A DNA stretch of 64,000 nt from contig NZ_AP017560.1 in assembly GCF_003967015.1 (NCBI RefSeq), positions 434,001 to 498,000 of the forward strand, read 5' to 3'. Below are positions 1 through 10,700 of this stretch, piece by piece. Source of the DNA: Pseudanabaena sp. ABRG5-3 (GTDB taxonomy: Bacteria > Cyanobacteriota > Cyanobacteriia > Pseudanabaenales > Pseudanabaenaceae). Both the position numbers and the translations under genes were made by a program. The number at the start of each line of letters is the position of its first letter. The stretch's first letter is position 1. The notes under the pieces are model-generated. The model saw nothing but the letters and a program-made list of their open reading frames with translations. It was not told where the DNA came from and ran no database searches.

Positions 1-383
1 ATCGCTTAGAGCAGTTTTTCGGGAAAGTTACCTATGGAGATGGCTATAGCAGTGCATTGCAAGCGGTATTGCGAGAACAAGCTGATGTTGCCGTAGTTTC
101 CGAATATGCTTTGCTTCCACCTTGGATTACCGCCGAAGAGGGGAAAAAATTACGGGTACTTCATCCTGTGCCTAATGTACCTGCTCACGGAATTGTCATT
201 GACGATGGCGTACCTGCGGATATCCGTGAAAAGTTGATTAATGCTTTGCTGAAGCTAAATGAGCCTGCAAATAATGAATTATTCCGTAGTCTCTATAATT
301 CCACACAGCTAGTCAAGGTCGATCATGAGGCGCATTTAGCGAGTATGCGTACTGCAATTCAACGGGCAGGACTAAAACCCTAA
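1..383 (+). CDS. phnD: Phosphonate/phosphite ABC transporter substrate-binding protein, C-terminal part
   Basis: The reading frame is open from base 3, so this is the 3' end of a gene that begins before the window; an apparent start at 57 (TTG) is internal. About 126 residues are visible. They have the look of the second lobe of a PhnD-type periplasmic binding protein: a Y-G-D-G-Y-S-S-A-L-Q-A-V segment followed by A-D-V-A-V-V-S-E-Y, which in this family closes the ligand cleft. The assignment rests mostly on context, because an ATPase and a permease of the phosphonate type follow directly. It would capture phosphonate, phosphite or a related anion in the periplasm. The spacer to the next gene is 77 bases and contains a hairpin. 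Confidence 0.85.
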   Translation, partial: RLEQFFGKVTYGDGYSSALQAVLREQADVAVVSEYALLPPWITAEEGKKLRVLHPVPNVPAHGIVIDDGVPADIREKLINALLKLNEPANNELFRSLYNSTQLVKVDHEAHLASMRTAIQRAGLKP

Positions 384-393
384 AACCTGATTG

Positions 394-427
394 CCTTATT
401 GTCTAGCTTAGTAGCTAGGCAATAAGG
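394..427 (+). repeat. Hairpin between phnD and phnC
   Basis: Two 15-base arms (394-408 and 413-427) pair with one mismatch around a TAGT loop. It lies 11 bases after the phnD stop and is followed by TTATTTG, so it could trim or stabilise the phnD mRNA or cause partial termination, raising binding-protein level over the membrane components. The inner sequence resembles the ends of the MITE-like elements seen later in the window. Confidence 0.6.
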
Positions 428-460
428 TTATTTGTCTTCAGAATATTAGAACTTAAAATT

Positions 461-1240
461 ATGGAACCTGTATTAGCAAATAATTTGCCTGCGATCGCTT
501 GCCACAATGTGCGGACAGAATATCAATCAACATTGCATCGCCCAATTTTGAATGGGATTGATCTCCAGATCAATCATGGAGAATTTGTCGCCTTATTGGG
601 GATGAATGGTGCTGGCAAATCCACACTTCTGCGATCGCTAGTTGGCTTAGTGCCAATTCCCCAAGGGGAAATTCAAATATGCGGTATACCCGTTGAGCAA
701 AGGCATATTGGGTCAGTCCGTAAAAATATTGGCTTCCTATTCCAAGGCGGCGGCTTAGTCGATCAGCTTTCTTGCCTTGATAACGTCCTATGTGGATGTC
801 TCGGCGAACTGACCACATGGCAAAGTCTCTGGGGCTTTCCCCAACGCGATCGCCGTGTTGCCATGCAGCTATTGCAGAATCTGGGTTTACAGGAACAGAT
901 CTATCAAAAGGCAAGACAACTAAGCGGTGGTCAACGCCAGAGGGTGGCGATCGCCCGTACTTTAATCCAGTCCCCCCATATTTTGCTCGCTGATGAACCG
1001 ACAACGGGCTTAGATGTATCGGGAATTAACCAAGTGATGGAGTCGCTAGCGGAAATGCACAGCAAAGGTTTGACCGTTGTGGTTGTGCTGCATGATCTCG
1101 CACTGGCGGCCCAGTACGCCCAGAGAGCGATCATTCTTGATGAAGGGAAGGTCTGGTATGATGGGGACTGTCAAAATATTGAAAGACAGTTTGCTAGGTT
1201 GCAAAGCCTGTCTCAATTTCAGCCTGCTAACGCTGCCTAA
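461..1240 (+). CDS. phnC: Phosphonate ABC transporter ATP-binding protein
   Basis: A 259-residue ABC ATPase that would energise uptake through the permease encoded next. The Walker A motif GMNGAGKST (about residues 47-55), signature LSGGQRQRVAIAR, Walker B ILLADEPTT and the switch histidine in VVLHDLA are all present, so it should be active. Length and sequence fit PhnC. The stop overlaps the start of phnE by one base (TAATG), indicating translational coupling. No ptxD or C-P lyase genes are visible on this side, so whether the substrate is phosphonate, phosphite or phosphate cannot be told. Confidence 0.92.
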   Translation: MEPVLANNLPAIACHNVRTEYQSTLHRPILNGIDLQINHGEFVALLGMNGAGKSTLLRSLVGLVPIPQGEIQICGIPVEQRHIGSVRKNIGFLFQGGGLVDQLSCLDNVLCGCLGELTTWQSLWGFPQRDRRVAMQLLQNLGLQEQIYQKARQLSGGQRQRVAIARTLIQSPHILLADEPTTGLDVSGINQVMESLAEMHSKGLTVVVVLHDLALAAQYAQRAIILDEGKVWYDGDCQNIERQFARLQSLSQFQPANAA

Positions 1241-2055
1241 TGAAATTTACTGATCAGATTCGCCCCTATATTTCTAAAATTACTTCTAGCCGCTACAACA
1301 TCTGGGGCATCAGAGTCTTAGTAACTATTGGTTTAGTTTGGGCCTATATCTGGTCATTAAATGGTTTAAAGGTTAATCCCGAATTAATCAAAACTAGTCT
1401 GCCCTACATGACAGATTTTCTGTCACGCCTTTTGCCGCCCGATCTGAGCATTTTAGATGTGGCAATTAAGGCGTTAATTGAGACTGTGCAAATGTCTCTA
1501 TGGGGAACGACGATTGGCGCAATTCTTTCGATTCCCCTTGCCCTCATATCCGCACGCAACCTTTCTCCATTATGGCTACGTTGGCTCGCTAATCTTCTCC
1601 AAAATGCTGTCCGTTCTGTTCCATCAATTATTTTAGGTCTATTCTTTGTCGCCGCAACGGGCTTAGGTGCGCCCGCAGGAACCTTAGCATTAGGAATTTA
1701 TACAATTGGCTATTTGGCAAAATTTTATCAAGAAGCGATCGAGTCGGTTGATCGGCGATCGCTAGAGGCTTTGCAAGTGAGTCGGGCCTCATGGTGGCAA
1801 ATTGCTCAATATGGGGTGATGCCTCAAGTTTTACCCCTCTGTCTTGGCTATACGCTCTATATGTTTGAATACAATATTCGAGCTGCCTCCGTTTTAGGTG
1901 TAGTCGGTGCGGGTGGAATTGGCTTTGAATTGGTGAGTTATATTCGTGGTTTTGAATATAACAAAGCAACGACAATGATGCTAGTTTTGTTAGTAGTTGT
2001 AACTAGTATTGATGCATTAAGTAGTCAATTACGGAATAAGTTTAAGTCTGACTAA
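1240..2055 (+). CDS. phnE: Phosphonate ABC transporter permease
   Basis: A 271-residue integral membrane protein with about six hydrophobic spans. It contains the binding-protein-dependent transport permease (EAA) region near residues 165-215, with EAIESVDRRSLEALQVSRAS matching the EAA loop that docks on the ATPase. A conserved G-V-V-G-A-G-G-I-G segment near residue 220 is typical of PhnE. It starts on the A of the phnC stop codon and is the last gene of the operon; a 129-base spacer follows before an unrelated antiporter gene. Confidence 0.93.
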   Translation: MKFTDQIRPYISKITSSRYNIWGIRVLVTIGLVWAYIWSLNGLKVNPELIKTSLPYMTDFLSRLLPPDLSILDVAIKALIETVQMSLWGTTIGAILSIPLALISARNLSPLWLRWLANLLQNAVRSVPSIILGLFFVAATGLGAPAGTLALGIYTIGYLAKFYQEAIESVDRRSLEALQVSRASWWQIAQYGVMPQVLPLCLGYTLYMFEYNIRAASVLGVVGAGGIGFELVSYIRGFEYNKATTMMLVLLVVVTSIDALSSQLRNKFKSD

Positions 2056-2184
2056 ACAAATGTTCCGTTGAGGTCTGTAAATCCTCCACGCTTGACACCA
2101 TTTAATAACTTTACTTTCACGATTTTATGGTCTAACTTTGAGGGAAATGTATGGCAATAGCTATTATCCCATTCTTAAAACATC

Positions 2185-3810
2185 GTGATTAGTTCTTTCC
2201 TGATAAATACTTTAAGTAGTCCTCACTTAGAACAAACATCTACAACAAGTTCTTCTAGTGGATTTACTGGATTAGTAAGCACCTTAATTATTCTGTTGAT
2301 TGTGGCAACAGGGGTAGCACTGATTACTAGAAAATTAAGAATTTCCTACGTTGTCGGTTTGGTATTAGCAGGCTTAGCCATTCCCAAAAATATCTTACCT
2401 GCATCCATCGGTCTTGATCCTGAAGTCATCTTAAATTTATTTCTACCGATTTTAATCTTTGAGGCATCCGTAAATACTGACATTAGCCGCCTCCGTAGCA
2501 CGATCAAACCAATTTTGCTATTAGCGGGACCAGGAGTTGTCCTATCAGCATCAATCACGGCAGTACTACTCAAATTTGGCGTTAATCTGGCATGGATTAC
2601 TGCTTGTGCCGTTAGCGTGATATTAACAATTACCGATACAGTTTCTGTGATTGCCGCCTTTAGGAGTGTGATCGTGCCAAGGGCGCTTTCCACGATTGTC
2701 GAGGGTGAGAGCCTCTTCAATGATGGGGTTGCGATCGTTCTATTGAGTATCATCACCACCATTTTTACAAAAGGCTCCTTTACGATCGCGGAAGGAGTTC
2801 AGCAATTATTTATTGCCTTTGTGGGTGGGAGCGTTCTAGGACTAGTCTTGGGATACCTCTGTGTCGGTTTGTTTAAGCAGTTAGATGATGCCCTCAGTAC
2901 GATTTTGTTAACTGTTGCTGTTGCCCTAGGTACTTTCCAAATCGGCAATGCTTTAGGTGTATCCAGTGCGATCGCGGTCATGATTGCGGGTCTAGTGATT
3001 GGTAATCTGGGTTTTCGGCAAACCTCTGCCCCCACTGAAGTGAGCTTACTCAATTTTTGGGAATATGCCGCCTTTGGTGCTAATACTTTTATCTTTTTGC
3101 TAGTGGGGCTTGAGGTTGATCCGCAATCTCTTTTTAATAGCACTCCCATTGCTCTAGTGGCAATTTTGGCATATCAAATTGGGCGAGTTATCTCGATCTA
3201 TCCCCTGCTCTACTTCCTCAGTTTCTTCGAGCGTCCCATCCCGTTACGTTGGCAACATATCTTGATTTTAGGAAACGTTAAAGGTTCTCTGTCTATGGCA
3301 CTCACCTTGAGTTTACCCTTCAGCTTACCTGACCGAGCGCAAGTGGTGACATTAGTATTTAGTACTGTCCTACTATCCTTGGTGGGACAAGGATCAAGTC
3401 TGTCTTGGTTTGTCAAAAAGTTAAACTTATCCAAACCATCGGCTAGCAAGCAAAAGTTGGAAAACTTACAATTAACGTTGATTACATCGAAAGCTGCTCA
3501 GCGAGAACTAGCTAGCCTCTTAGAATCGGGGATTTTACCAAAATCTCTGTATGAAGAATTATTTGCCAGCTATCAGGCTAAAGTTGCTACCTCTGAAATA
3601 GAACTGCGTGATCTGTATAATCAAACTGCCCATGAGCAAATTGATATAGACGAGGAAAGAGCAAATTTAGGATCAACTTATCGTCGTCTCTATCTAGCAG
3701 AAAAAGTGGCAATCAATGATGCGATTCGGAAAGGATTAATTGCTGATGATACGGGTCATGCTTATCTTAAGGTTTTAAATGAAAAGCTCTTGTCATTGAG
3801 AGAAGACTAG
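2185..3810 (+). CDS. Na+/H+ (cation:proton) antiporter, CPA1 family
   Basis: A 541-residue protein with a hydrophobic core of about 12 spans (residues 25-410) and a hydrophilic helical tail of roughly 125 residues. The span containing T-I-T-D-T-V-S-V-I-A-A and the E-G-E-S-L-F-N-D-G-V-A loop are the hallmark ion-binding elements of CPA1/NhaP exchangers. It should exchange Na+ or K+ for protons across the plasma or thylakoid membrane. The start chosen is a GTG with no clear Shine-Dalgarno sequence; the true start could differ by a few codons. It converges with a TrkA/RCK-domain gene only 10 bases away, a pairing that suggests a shared role in monovalent-cation homeostasis, though they are not co-transcribed. 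Confidence 0.9.
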   Translation: MISSFLINTLSSPHLEQTSTTSSSSGFTGLVSTLIILLIVATGVALITRKLRISYVVGLVLAGLAIPKNILPASIGLDPEVILNLFLPILIFEASVNTDISRLRSTIKPILLLAGPGVVLSASITAVLLKFGVNLAWITACAVSVILTITDTVSVIAAFRSVIVPRALSTIVEGESLFNDGVAIVLLSIITTIFTKGSFTIAEGVQQLFIAFVGGSVLGLVLGYLCVGLFKQLDDALSTILLTVAVALGTFQIGNALGVSSAIAVMIAGLVIGNLGFRQTSAPTEVSLLNFWEYAAFGANTFIFLLVGLEVDPQSLFNSTPIALVAILAYQIGRVISIYPLLYFLSFFERPIPLRWQHILILGNVKGSLSMALTLSLPFSLPDRAQVVTLVFSTVLLSLVGQGSSLSWFVKKLNLSKPSASKQKLENLQLTLITSKAAQRELASLLESGILPKSLYEELFASYQAKVATSEIELRDLYNQTAHEQIDIDEERANLGSTYRRLYLAEKVAINDAIRKGLIADDTGHAYLKVLNEKLLSLRED

Positions 3811-3820
3811 GAATTAGGAA

Positions 3821-4498
3821 TTAGGAATTTAGCCCCATAAAATCTAGCATTTGTTTGACTAAGCTCGGTTTAGTAACTATTAAAATTGTTGAGCCACCTT
3901 CTAAAACAGTATTGCCATTGGGAATAATTAAGTCTTCGTGGGGATGGGCTTGATAGCCAATAATCAGAGTACCAGTAGGGAATTTTTCATCCTGAGCAAC
4001 TTCGGCAACGGTACGATTGACAATGGTACAAAGTTGGGGAATTGAGAGTTTTAATACTTCTACTTGTCCCTGCTCAAAGTGCATCATGGCATCAACTTGA
4101 GGGTATTCGATCGCATTGACAATTTGCGACATCGCCAGTTCTAAGGTGCTGATGATATGGGTAGCTCCTGCCATTTCATAGGGTTTCGCAAAGTCACGAT
4201 CACTCATGCGTACCATGATTTGTGGCACACCATAATGCTTGGAAAGGGTTGCTATTGCTAGGTTCAAGGCATCTTCTCGCAAGGCGGCAATAAAAGCATT
4301 ACATTTACGAATTCCCGCTTCTAATAACACGGTGGTATTAACGGCACTGCCCTCAAAAGCCATTACCCCTATTTTTTCACGGGCATATTGACAAGCAAGG
4401 GGATCGGTATCGATTACAGCGATCGTGTGACCCATGTTTAGCAGGGTTTTTGCTAGGTCTAAGCCCATCATGCCTGCACCACCGATGAGAATATACAT
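3821..4498 (-). CDS. TrkA/RCK-family potassium-channel regulatory protein
   Basis: 225 residues. Residues 1-120 form a Rossmann fold starting with GGAGMMGLDLAKTL (G-x-G-x-x-G nucleotide-binding loop) and VIDTDP after the second strand, where the acidic residue binds ribose. The C-terminal third (about 145-222) resembles a TrkA_C (RCK_C) domain. Such proteins bind NAD(H) or ATP/ADP and gate K+ uptake systems or antiporters. No membrane channel is fused or adjacent on the same strand, so its partner is unknown; the convergent CPA1 antiporter is one candidate. Confidence 0.88.
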   Translation of the reverse strand: MYILIGGAGMMGLDLAKTLLNMGHTIAVIDTDPLACQYAREKIGVMAFEGSAVNTTVLLEAGIRKCNAFIAALREDALNLAIATLSKHYGVPQIMVRMSDRDFAKPYEMAGATHIISTLELAMSQIVNAIEYPQVDAMMHFEQGQVEVLKLSIPQLCTIVNRTVAEVAQDEKFPTGTLIIGYQAHPHEDLIIPNGNTVLEGGSTILIVTKPSLVKQMLDFMGLNS

Positions 4499-4520
4499 TT
4501 TGATTCCTAATAAATCTAAC

Positions 4521-4555
4521 TAATGGCGTGTAGTGCGATGCACTACACGCCATTA
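4521..4555. repeat. Perfect 16-bp palindromic hairpin
   Basis: Arms 4521-4536 and 4540-4555 are exact inverted copies separated by only GAT. It sits just upstream of the trkA-like gene and has no T-run, so it is more likely a repetitive extragenic palindrome than a terminator. Confidence 0.7.
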
Positions 4556-4649
4556 AATTAATAGCATAGGAAGTAAGGCATCTGCACCGTGCGAAGCACA
4601 GCACAAATAGCTATATTGAACTACAGCAGTTTTTGATCAAAAGAACCAC

Positions 4650-4698
4650 AAGAAAATTTTTAAAAGGGTTGCAAAGCAACCCTTTTAAAAATTTTCTT
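4650..4698. repeat. Perfect 23-bp palindromic hairpin with AAA loop
   Basis: Arms 4650-4672 and 4676-4698 are exact inverted copies with an AAA loop closed by GC pairs (GC-AAA-GC). It lies just beyond the end of the adenylate cyclase gene and could act as a bidirectional transcript end. It belongs to the set of simple long hairpins found across this window. Confidence 0.75.
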
Positions 4699-4728
4699 GA
4701 TTCGGGTTTGAGCGCAAAGTGCTGTAAA

Positions 4729-7539
4729 TTACGAGTCAAAAGTGGATTTTTTGCCAGTGAGCCAATAGGTCTGCATTTTGCCTTTACCCTTAACTTCAAT
4801 CGCACCACGCTCGACTAAATCAAACTTATGTTTGAGAAGTTGATAGGTTTCCGCAGTAACTTGAATTTTACCAACTTCGCTATGGGATTCCATTCGACTC
4901 GCCACATTTACTGTATCGCCCCAAAGATCATAAATAAACTTTTGCGTCCCGATCACACCAGCAATTACTGCCCCCGTATGAATACCAACGCGGATTTGTA
5001 AGGGTCTACCCGTCGAGATACGGAGTTCATCTACTTTATCAACCATGTCCAACGCCATCGCCGCGATCGCCTCCGCATGGTTTGCTCTAGGAAGCGGAAT
5101 CCCCCCTGCCACCATATAAGCATCACCAATAGTTTTGATTTTCTCTAAGCCATAGATTTCACAGAGCGTATCAAAATTAGAAAAAATTAGATTCAGTAGA
5201 TCAACCAAATCCTGAGGAGAGAGTTCCGAAGACATTCTAGTAAAACTGACGAGATCGGCAAAGAGAACCGTAACGGACTCAAAACTATCGGCAATTACCC
5301 CATGTGATTGCTTCAGGCGATCGGCGATTAATTTAGGCAGGATGTTTAATAATAATCGCTCTGACTTCTCTTGCTCAGCATATAAAGCTTCTTCGGCAAG
5401 CTTACGCTGCGTAATGTCATCTAATACCCCTAAGATGCCAATAGTTTTACCTTCAGCATCAATAATTGGGAGCTTACTAATATCTAGCCAAATTGATTGA
5501 CCTTGCTTATCAGGATTGATTTTTTGCTGAATTACGTGCATTTCAGGAATATTCGATTCCATAATTTTTTGATCGTGCATTCGGAAAGTATTGGCAAGTT
5601 GGGGATTAGGAACTAGGTCATAATCGGTTTTACCAACTACGCTTTCAGGATTATCGATTTGGGCATACATCGCCCAGTTACGATTACATCCACGAAAGAT
5701 GAGATTGGTATCTTTCCAAAAGATTTGTTGGGGAATACTATCAATGATCAATCGCAAATAGGTTTTCTGCTCTTCGAGAGCTTGTTCAGCCTTGACCCGA
5801 GCTGTAATATCCTGAAAGCTCCACACACGACCGATAATCTGATTGCCTAGCTTTTGGGGGCGAGAATAGCGCTCTAAGACCCTGCCATCAATTAGTGAAA
5901 GCAGATCGTAGCTTTCTGATTCAGGATGGCTATAAAAAGTTTGCGATCGCTGCATAAAGTCTTGGGAGTCGAGCATTTGTTCCGCGAGAAATTCTAATCT
6001 CAGGGAATAATTGGGAATCGATAAAATATCTTCAGACAAAGCAAACATATCTACAAATTGCTGGTTATAGCTGGTGATATGTCCTACCTGATCTACCGCT
6101 AAGATCCCATCGGCAATTGACTCAAGGGTCGCTCTTTGCAAACTCAATAATTCTTCTAAATCAGCAGTACGCTGTTCAACCCGATCTTCTAATTCATCTT
6201 TACTTTGAGCAAGGGCTGTAAATGAAGCTTGCAATTGTTTCGCCATTTGATTAAAGGATTCTGCCAAAATGGATAGTTCACGCACATTGGCAGTTTCAAT
6301 GGGATGATAAGGCTGCCCACTAGCAAGATCGGCGGAGGCAGATAGAGTCGCTAATAAATGGGATGCTTCGATTAGTTTCTCTACGGGTTTGGCAATCCAT
6401 TTGGAAGTATAAAAGCCTGTTAAGCTAGCAAAGACTAGAGCTAAGGCGCATAGAACAATGGTGTTGCGGGTATTGATATTGATGCGATCGCGAAAATCTT
6501 GCTCAGATACCGTCACAATTAGCAACCAGTCTAGTCCTTGAGCATTGTGGAATCTGGTAATCTGCACATACTGCGTTGCCCCCTCCCATTGAATTTGAAT
6601 TTGTTGATGATTCGGAATATCCGTAAGACTGCGATAACGTTGTTGCAAATTTTGAACTACTAATTGCAATAGAGGATTTTGACTTTGGAGGGCATGAATA
6701 CGTTTTTGCCCTTGGGGTGTGGAAATAAAAGGAGATTCTGAGGTTGATGTGGCGACAATTTCCCCCGATGGTTCCAGAATAAATGCTTGTCCCGTTTTTG
6801 ATATTTTTAGCTGACGCAGAAAATCACCAATTTGCGAAAGTGTTAAGTCGATCGCTAAAACTCCCCGTAAATTCCCAGAATCACCATAGACTGGCACAGA
6901 AGCCGTAATGCCTAAAATCGGGCGCGATACAAATAGATAAATCGGACTCCAAACTGCTTGACCTGCCTTCACCGATTCTTTGTACCAAGGACGATCTCGT
7001 GGATCGTAAATATCTGCTTGAATCTGATCGAGGACTTTGCCATTAGGATCTAAGCGATAAACTACTTTTCTTTCTAATGCTGATGCGGAAAAAAGAGAGC
7101 GATGTAACACCAGATCCTTTTCGCCCCTACGCTCCACGCCAAGAAATTGTCCTTGAGGATTAGCCCCATAGAAAAAAGACAGGTTAGAAGCTTGGCGCAT
7201 CTGCTGCCAAAACAATTTATCTAAATTTTCTAAATTTTCTAAAGCTAGATTTCCCGACTGCGCCGTTGCTCCATAGGCTTGCAAGATTTCTAATGGTGCG
7301 GCAAAATATCCCTGCACATGGGTTTCAATCGTATTCGTTACTTCTTTCCCAATTTGGGGAGCTAGCTCCTGTGTTGCTTCCCGTCCATTTTGGACTGACA
7401 ACCAGCCAGTGATCCCCACCGCCGCAATTACCTGTGTCACAAATGGAACGATCAGCAATATCTTTAGAGAAAGCTGGTGGCGATCGCGTGGAGATTTATG
7501 AACATGGCGTGAATGAGCAGGCATACAAAAGCTGCACAA
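4729..7539 (-). CDS. Membrane-bound class III adenylate cyclase (dCache-HAMP-PAS-PAS-CYC)
   Basis: A 936-residue receptor cyclase making cAMP from ATP. Order: cytoplasmic start, membrane span near residues 25-48, extracellular double-Cache-like sensor (about 60-340), second span (about 358-378), HAMP, coiled coil, two PAS domains (about 465-575 and 590-705), then the cyclase domain (about 735-925). In the catalytic domain the metal aspartates occur in LFADLVSFTRMSS and IGDAYMVAGG. The base-selecting pair is lysine (EKIKTIGD) and aspartate (YDLWGDTVNVASRM), the adenylate rather than guanylate cyclase pattern. Start could be codon 1 or Met6. The N-terminal sensor resembles that of the hybrid kinase at 42703-45462. 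Divergent from gltB. Confidence 0.9.
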   Translation of the reverse strand: MCSFCMPAHSRHVHKSPRDRHQLSLKILLIVPFVTQVIAAVGITGWLSVQNGREATQELAPQIGKEVTNTIETHVQGYFAAPLEILQAYGATAQSGNLALENLENLDKLFWQQMRQASNLSFFYGANPQGQFLGVERRGEKDLVLHRSLFSASALERKVVYRLDPNGKVLDQIQADIYDPRDRPWYKESVKAGQAVWSPIYLFVSRPILGITASVPVYGDSGNLRGVLAIDLTLSQIGDFLRQLKISKTGQAFILEPSGEIVATSTSESPFISTPQGQKRIHALQSQNPLLQLVVQNLQQRYRSLTDIPNHQQIQIQWEGATQYVQITRFHNAQGLDWLLIVTVSEQDFRDRININTRNTIVLCALALVFASLTGFYTSKWIAKPVEKLIEASHLLATLSASADLASGQPYHPIETANVRELSILAESFNQMAKQLQASFTALAQSKDELEDRVEQRTADLEELLSLQRATLESIADGILAVDQVGHITSYNQQFVDMFALSEDILSIPNYSLRLEFLAEQMLDSQDFMQRSQTFYSHPESESYDLLSLIDGRVLERYSRPQKLGNQIIGRVWSFQDITARVKAEQALEEQKTYLRLIIDSIPQQIFWKDTNLIFRGCNRNWAMYAQIDNPESVVGKTDYDLVPNPQLANTFRMHDQKIMESNIPEMHVIQQKINPDKQGQSIWLDISKLPIIDAEGKTIGILGVLDDITQRKLAEEALYAEQEKSERLLLNILPKLIADRLKQSHGVIADSFESVTVLFADLVSFTRMSSELSPQDLVDLLNLIFSNFDTLCEIYGLEKIKTIGDAYMVAGGIPLPRANHAEAIAAMALDMVDKVDELRISTGRPLQIRVGIHTGAVIAGVIGTQKFIYDLWGDTVNVASRMESHSEVGKIQVTAETYQLLKHKFDLVERGAIEVKGKGKMQTYWLTGKKSTFDS

Positions 7540-7798
7540 AAAATCTGGATATTGCCCATGATAGAGCGATCTTCGCTTAAAGTTACGAACCTGCGACTAT
7601 TTGCTCACCCAAACGAATGTGTAATTTAAGCCATCAAATAGGGCAAAACACTGAACTGATAACCCCTAGATATGAACATTTTTTTAAGACATCTTACCTA
7701 AGACATAGATTTATTAGTACAATCCTAATGTAGCCCTCGTAACCTTTCAATTACGTCCCAGCTCACATAATCCTTTAGATACCACACCTTTGCAGTCC

Positions 7799-10700
7799 AT
7801 GATGAATAGCAACGCACTCCCAGTAAAACAAGGTTTGTACGATCCACAGTTTGAACATGATGCTTGTGGAGTCGGCTTTATTGTCCATAAGTCAGGGCAA
7901 AAATCCCATGCGATCGTCGAGCAGGGGCTGACAATTCTAGAAAACTTGGAGCACCGTGGCGCTTGTGGCTGTGAGACAAATACAGGTGACGGTGCGGGGA
8001 TTTTGATGCAGATTCCCCATAAGTTTTTGGTAAAAGTAGCCGCCGCAGAGAATATTACTTTACCTGAAGCAGGACATTATGGGGTCGGCATGGTTTACGC
8101 TTCTCCCGATGCTGAGGCGCGTAAAAAGGGAAGACAGATTTTTGAGAAGTTAGTAGAAGCAGAAGGTTTAAAGGTTCTCGGTTGGCGCGATGTCCCCACC
8201 GATAATTCGTCTTTGGGTGCGACAGCCCAGTCCAGTGAGCCTTTTATGCAGCAGGTATTTATTGCGCGATCGCCTGATCTTGCTGATGACCTTGCCTTTG
8301 ATCGCAAGTTATTTGTGTTGCGTAAACTTGCCCATACCGCGATTCGTGCCTCAAATATTGATGCCTATTGGTATCCCGCCAGTCTTTCCTGTCGCACCAT
8401 CGTTTATAAGGGAATGTTGATGACGGCGCAGGTAGGAACGTATTACGCCCATGATTTGCATGATCCCGACATGGAGAGCGCTCTGGCTCTAGTTCACTCC
8501 CGCTTTAGTACGAATACTTTCCCCAGTTGGGAGAGATCGCACCCTTATCGCTACATTGCCCACAATGGTGAAATTAATACTCTGCGCGGCAATACTAACT
8601 GGATGATCGCCCGTCAGTCGATGTTTGAGTCGGATTTGTTTGGCGATGATATTTCCAAGATTAAGCCCGTGATTAACATCGAAGGTAGCGACTCCACCAT
8701 TTTTGATAATGCTTTGGAATTGTTGGTACTGGCTGGGCGATCGCTGCCTCACGCGATGATGATGATGATTCCTGAGCCTTGGACTGCCCATGAGTCCATG
8801 AGTGATGAGAAAAAAGCATTTTATGAATATCATTCCTGTTTGATGGAACCTTGGGATGGTCCCGCCTCGATCGCCTTCACCGATGGCACAATGATCGGCG
8901 CGGTACTTGATCGCAATGGCTTGCGCCCTTCTCGTTACTATGTCACCAAAGATGATTTGGTCATCTTTGCATCGGAAGCAGGTGTATTAGAAATTGAACC
9001 TGAACGCATTGAATCGAAGGGTCGCTTGCAACCTGGACGGATGTTTCTGGTGAATATGCAGGAAGGTCGGATTGTTGCCGATGAAGAAATCAAGCATCAA
9101 ATTGCGACCGAACATCCATACCGTGAATGGATTAATCAGCATATGGTCGAAATCGCCAGTCTCAAGGATGGCGTAGCTAGTGAGCCAGAAGCAACACCTT
9201 TAACCCAGAAGCAAATGGCGTTTGGTTATTCCTTTGAAGACTTGCGCTTGCTGTTAACACCAATGGCGCGTGATGGTGTAGAAGCGGTCGGCGCGATGGG
9301 GAATGATGCTCCATTGGCAGTTCTTTCCAATCGTCCGAAACTGCTCTACGATTATTTCCAGCAATTATTTGCACAGGTAACCAATCCTCCTATCGATTCT
9401 ATTCGCGAAGAAATTATTACTTCCGCCGAAACTACGATTGGTGCAGAACGGAATTTACTCAAGCCTGAGCCAGAAAGCTGTCATTTGATTGAATTGAAAA
9501 CTCCAATCCTCGGTGATGCTGAATTTGCGAAGTTGAAGCATATCAATGAAGGTGGTTTTCAATCAATTACCCTTTCCACTTTGTTCAATCCTAAATCTGG
9601 TGTGTCTGGGTTGGAATCAGCGATCGCCGAGATTTGTGCAAAGGCAGATCAAGCGATCGCCGATGGTGTGAATATTTTGATTTTAAGCGATCGCGGCGTG
9701 AATCCTGACAATGCGCCAATCCCTGCATTACTAGCAGTATCAGGCTTACATCACCATCTCATCCGCACAGGCACAAGAACCAGAGTCGGTCTAGTCCTTG
9801 AATCTGGCGAACCTAGAGAAGTACATCATTTTGCCTTGCTAATCGGCTACGGTTGCGGCGCGATTAATCCTTACCTTGCCTTTGAAAGCATCAATGACAT
9901 GATCAATCAGGGCTTGCTGGTGAATGTCGATTACAAAACAGCAGTCAAGAACTACATCAAGTCAGCTACTAAAGGCGTAACTAAGGTTGCTTCTAAAATT
10001 GGTATTTCCACGATCCAAAGCTATCGCGGCGCTCAAATCTTTGAAGCGGTCGGACTCAATCAAGATGTGATCAAGAAATACTTCACTTGGACAGCATCTC
10101 GCATTGAAGGTGCTAATTTGGAGGTAATTGCTAAAGAAGCGATCGCTCGTCATACCCATGCGTTCCCCGATCGTCCTGCGAGTGGTAATACTCTCGATGT
10201 TGGCGGTGAGTACCAATGGCGCAAGGAAGGAGAAGCGCACCTGTTCAGCCCTGAAACTATCCATGCTTTACAAAAAGCGGTTCGTGAAGGCAATTATGAT
10301 CAGTTCAAGAAATACTCCTCTTTGGTGAATGAACAAAACCAGCAGCATTTTACCCTACGCGGACTGCTCGATTTCAAATCCCGTGAATCCATTCCCATTG
10401 AAGAAGTAGAACCCATCGAAGCAATTTTGCGCCGCTTCAAGACTGGCGCAATGAGCTACGGTTCTATTTCCAAGGAAGCTCATGAAGCTTTGGCGATCGC
10501 CATGAATCGCATCGGTGGCAAGTCCAACACAGGCGAAGGCGGCGAAGATCCCGATCGCTACACATGGACAAATGAGCAAGGCGATTCCAAAAATAGTGCA
10601 ATCAAACAGGTTGCCTCTGGACGTTTCGGCGTAACCAGTCTCTATCTCTCCCAAGCCAAAGAGATTCAAATCAAAATGGCTCAAGGTGCAAAACCAGGGG

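Noticed and set aside
4633-4818. A short plus-strand frame over the 23-bp palindrome
   Set aside because: It is created by reading through the hairpin and into the antisense of the adenylate cyclase gene.
7540-7798. An NtcA site (GTA-N8-TAC) upstream of glutamate synthase
   Set aside because: No properly spaced match was found by eye.
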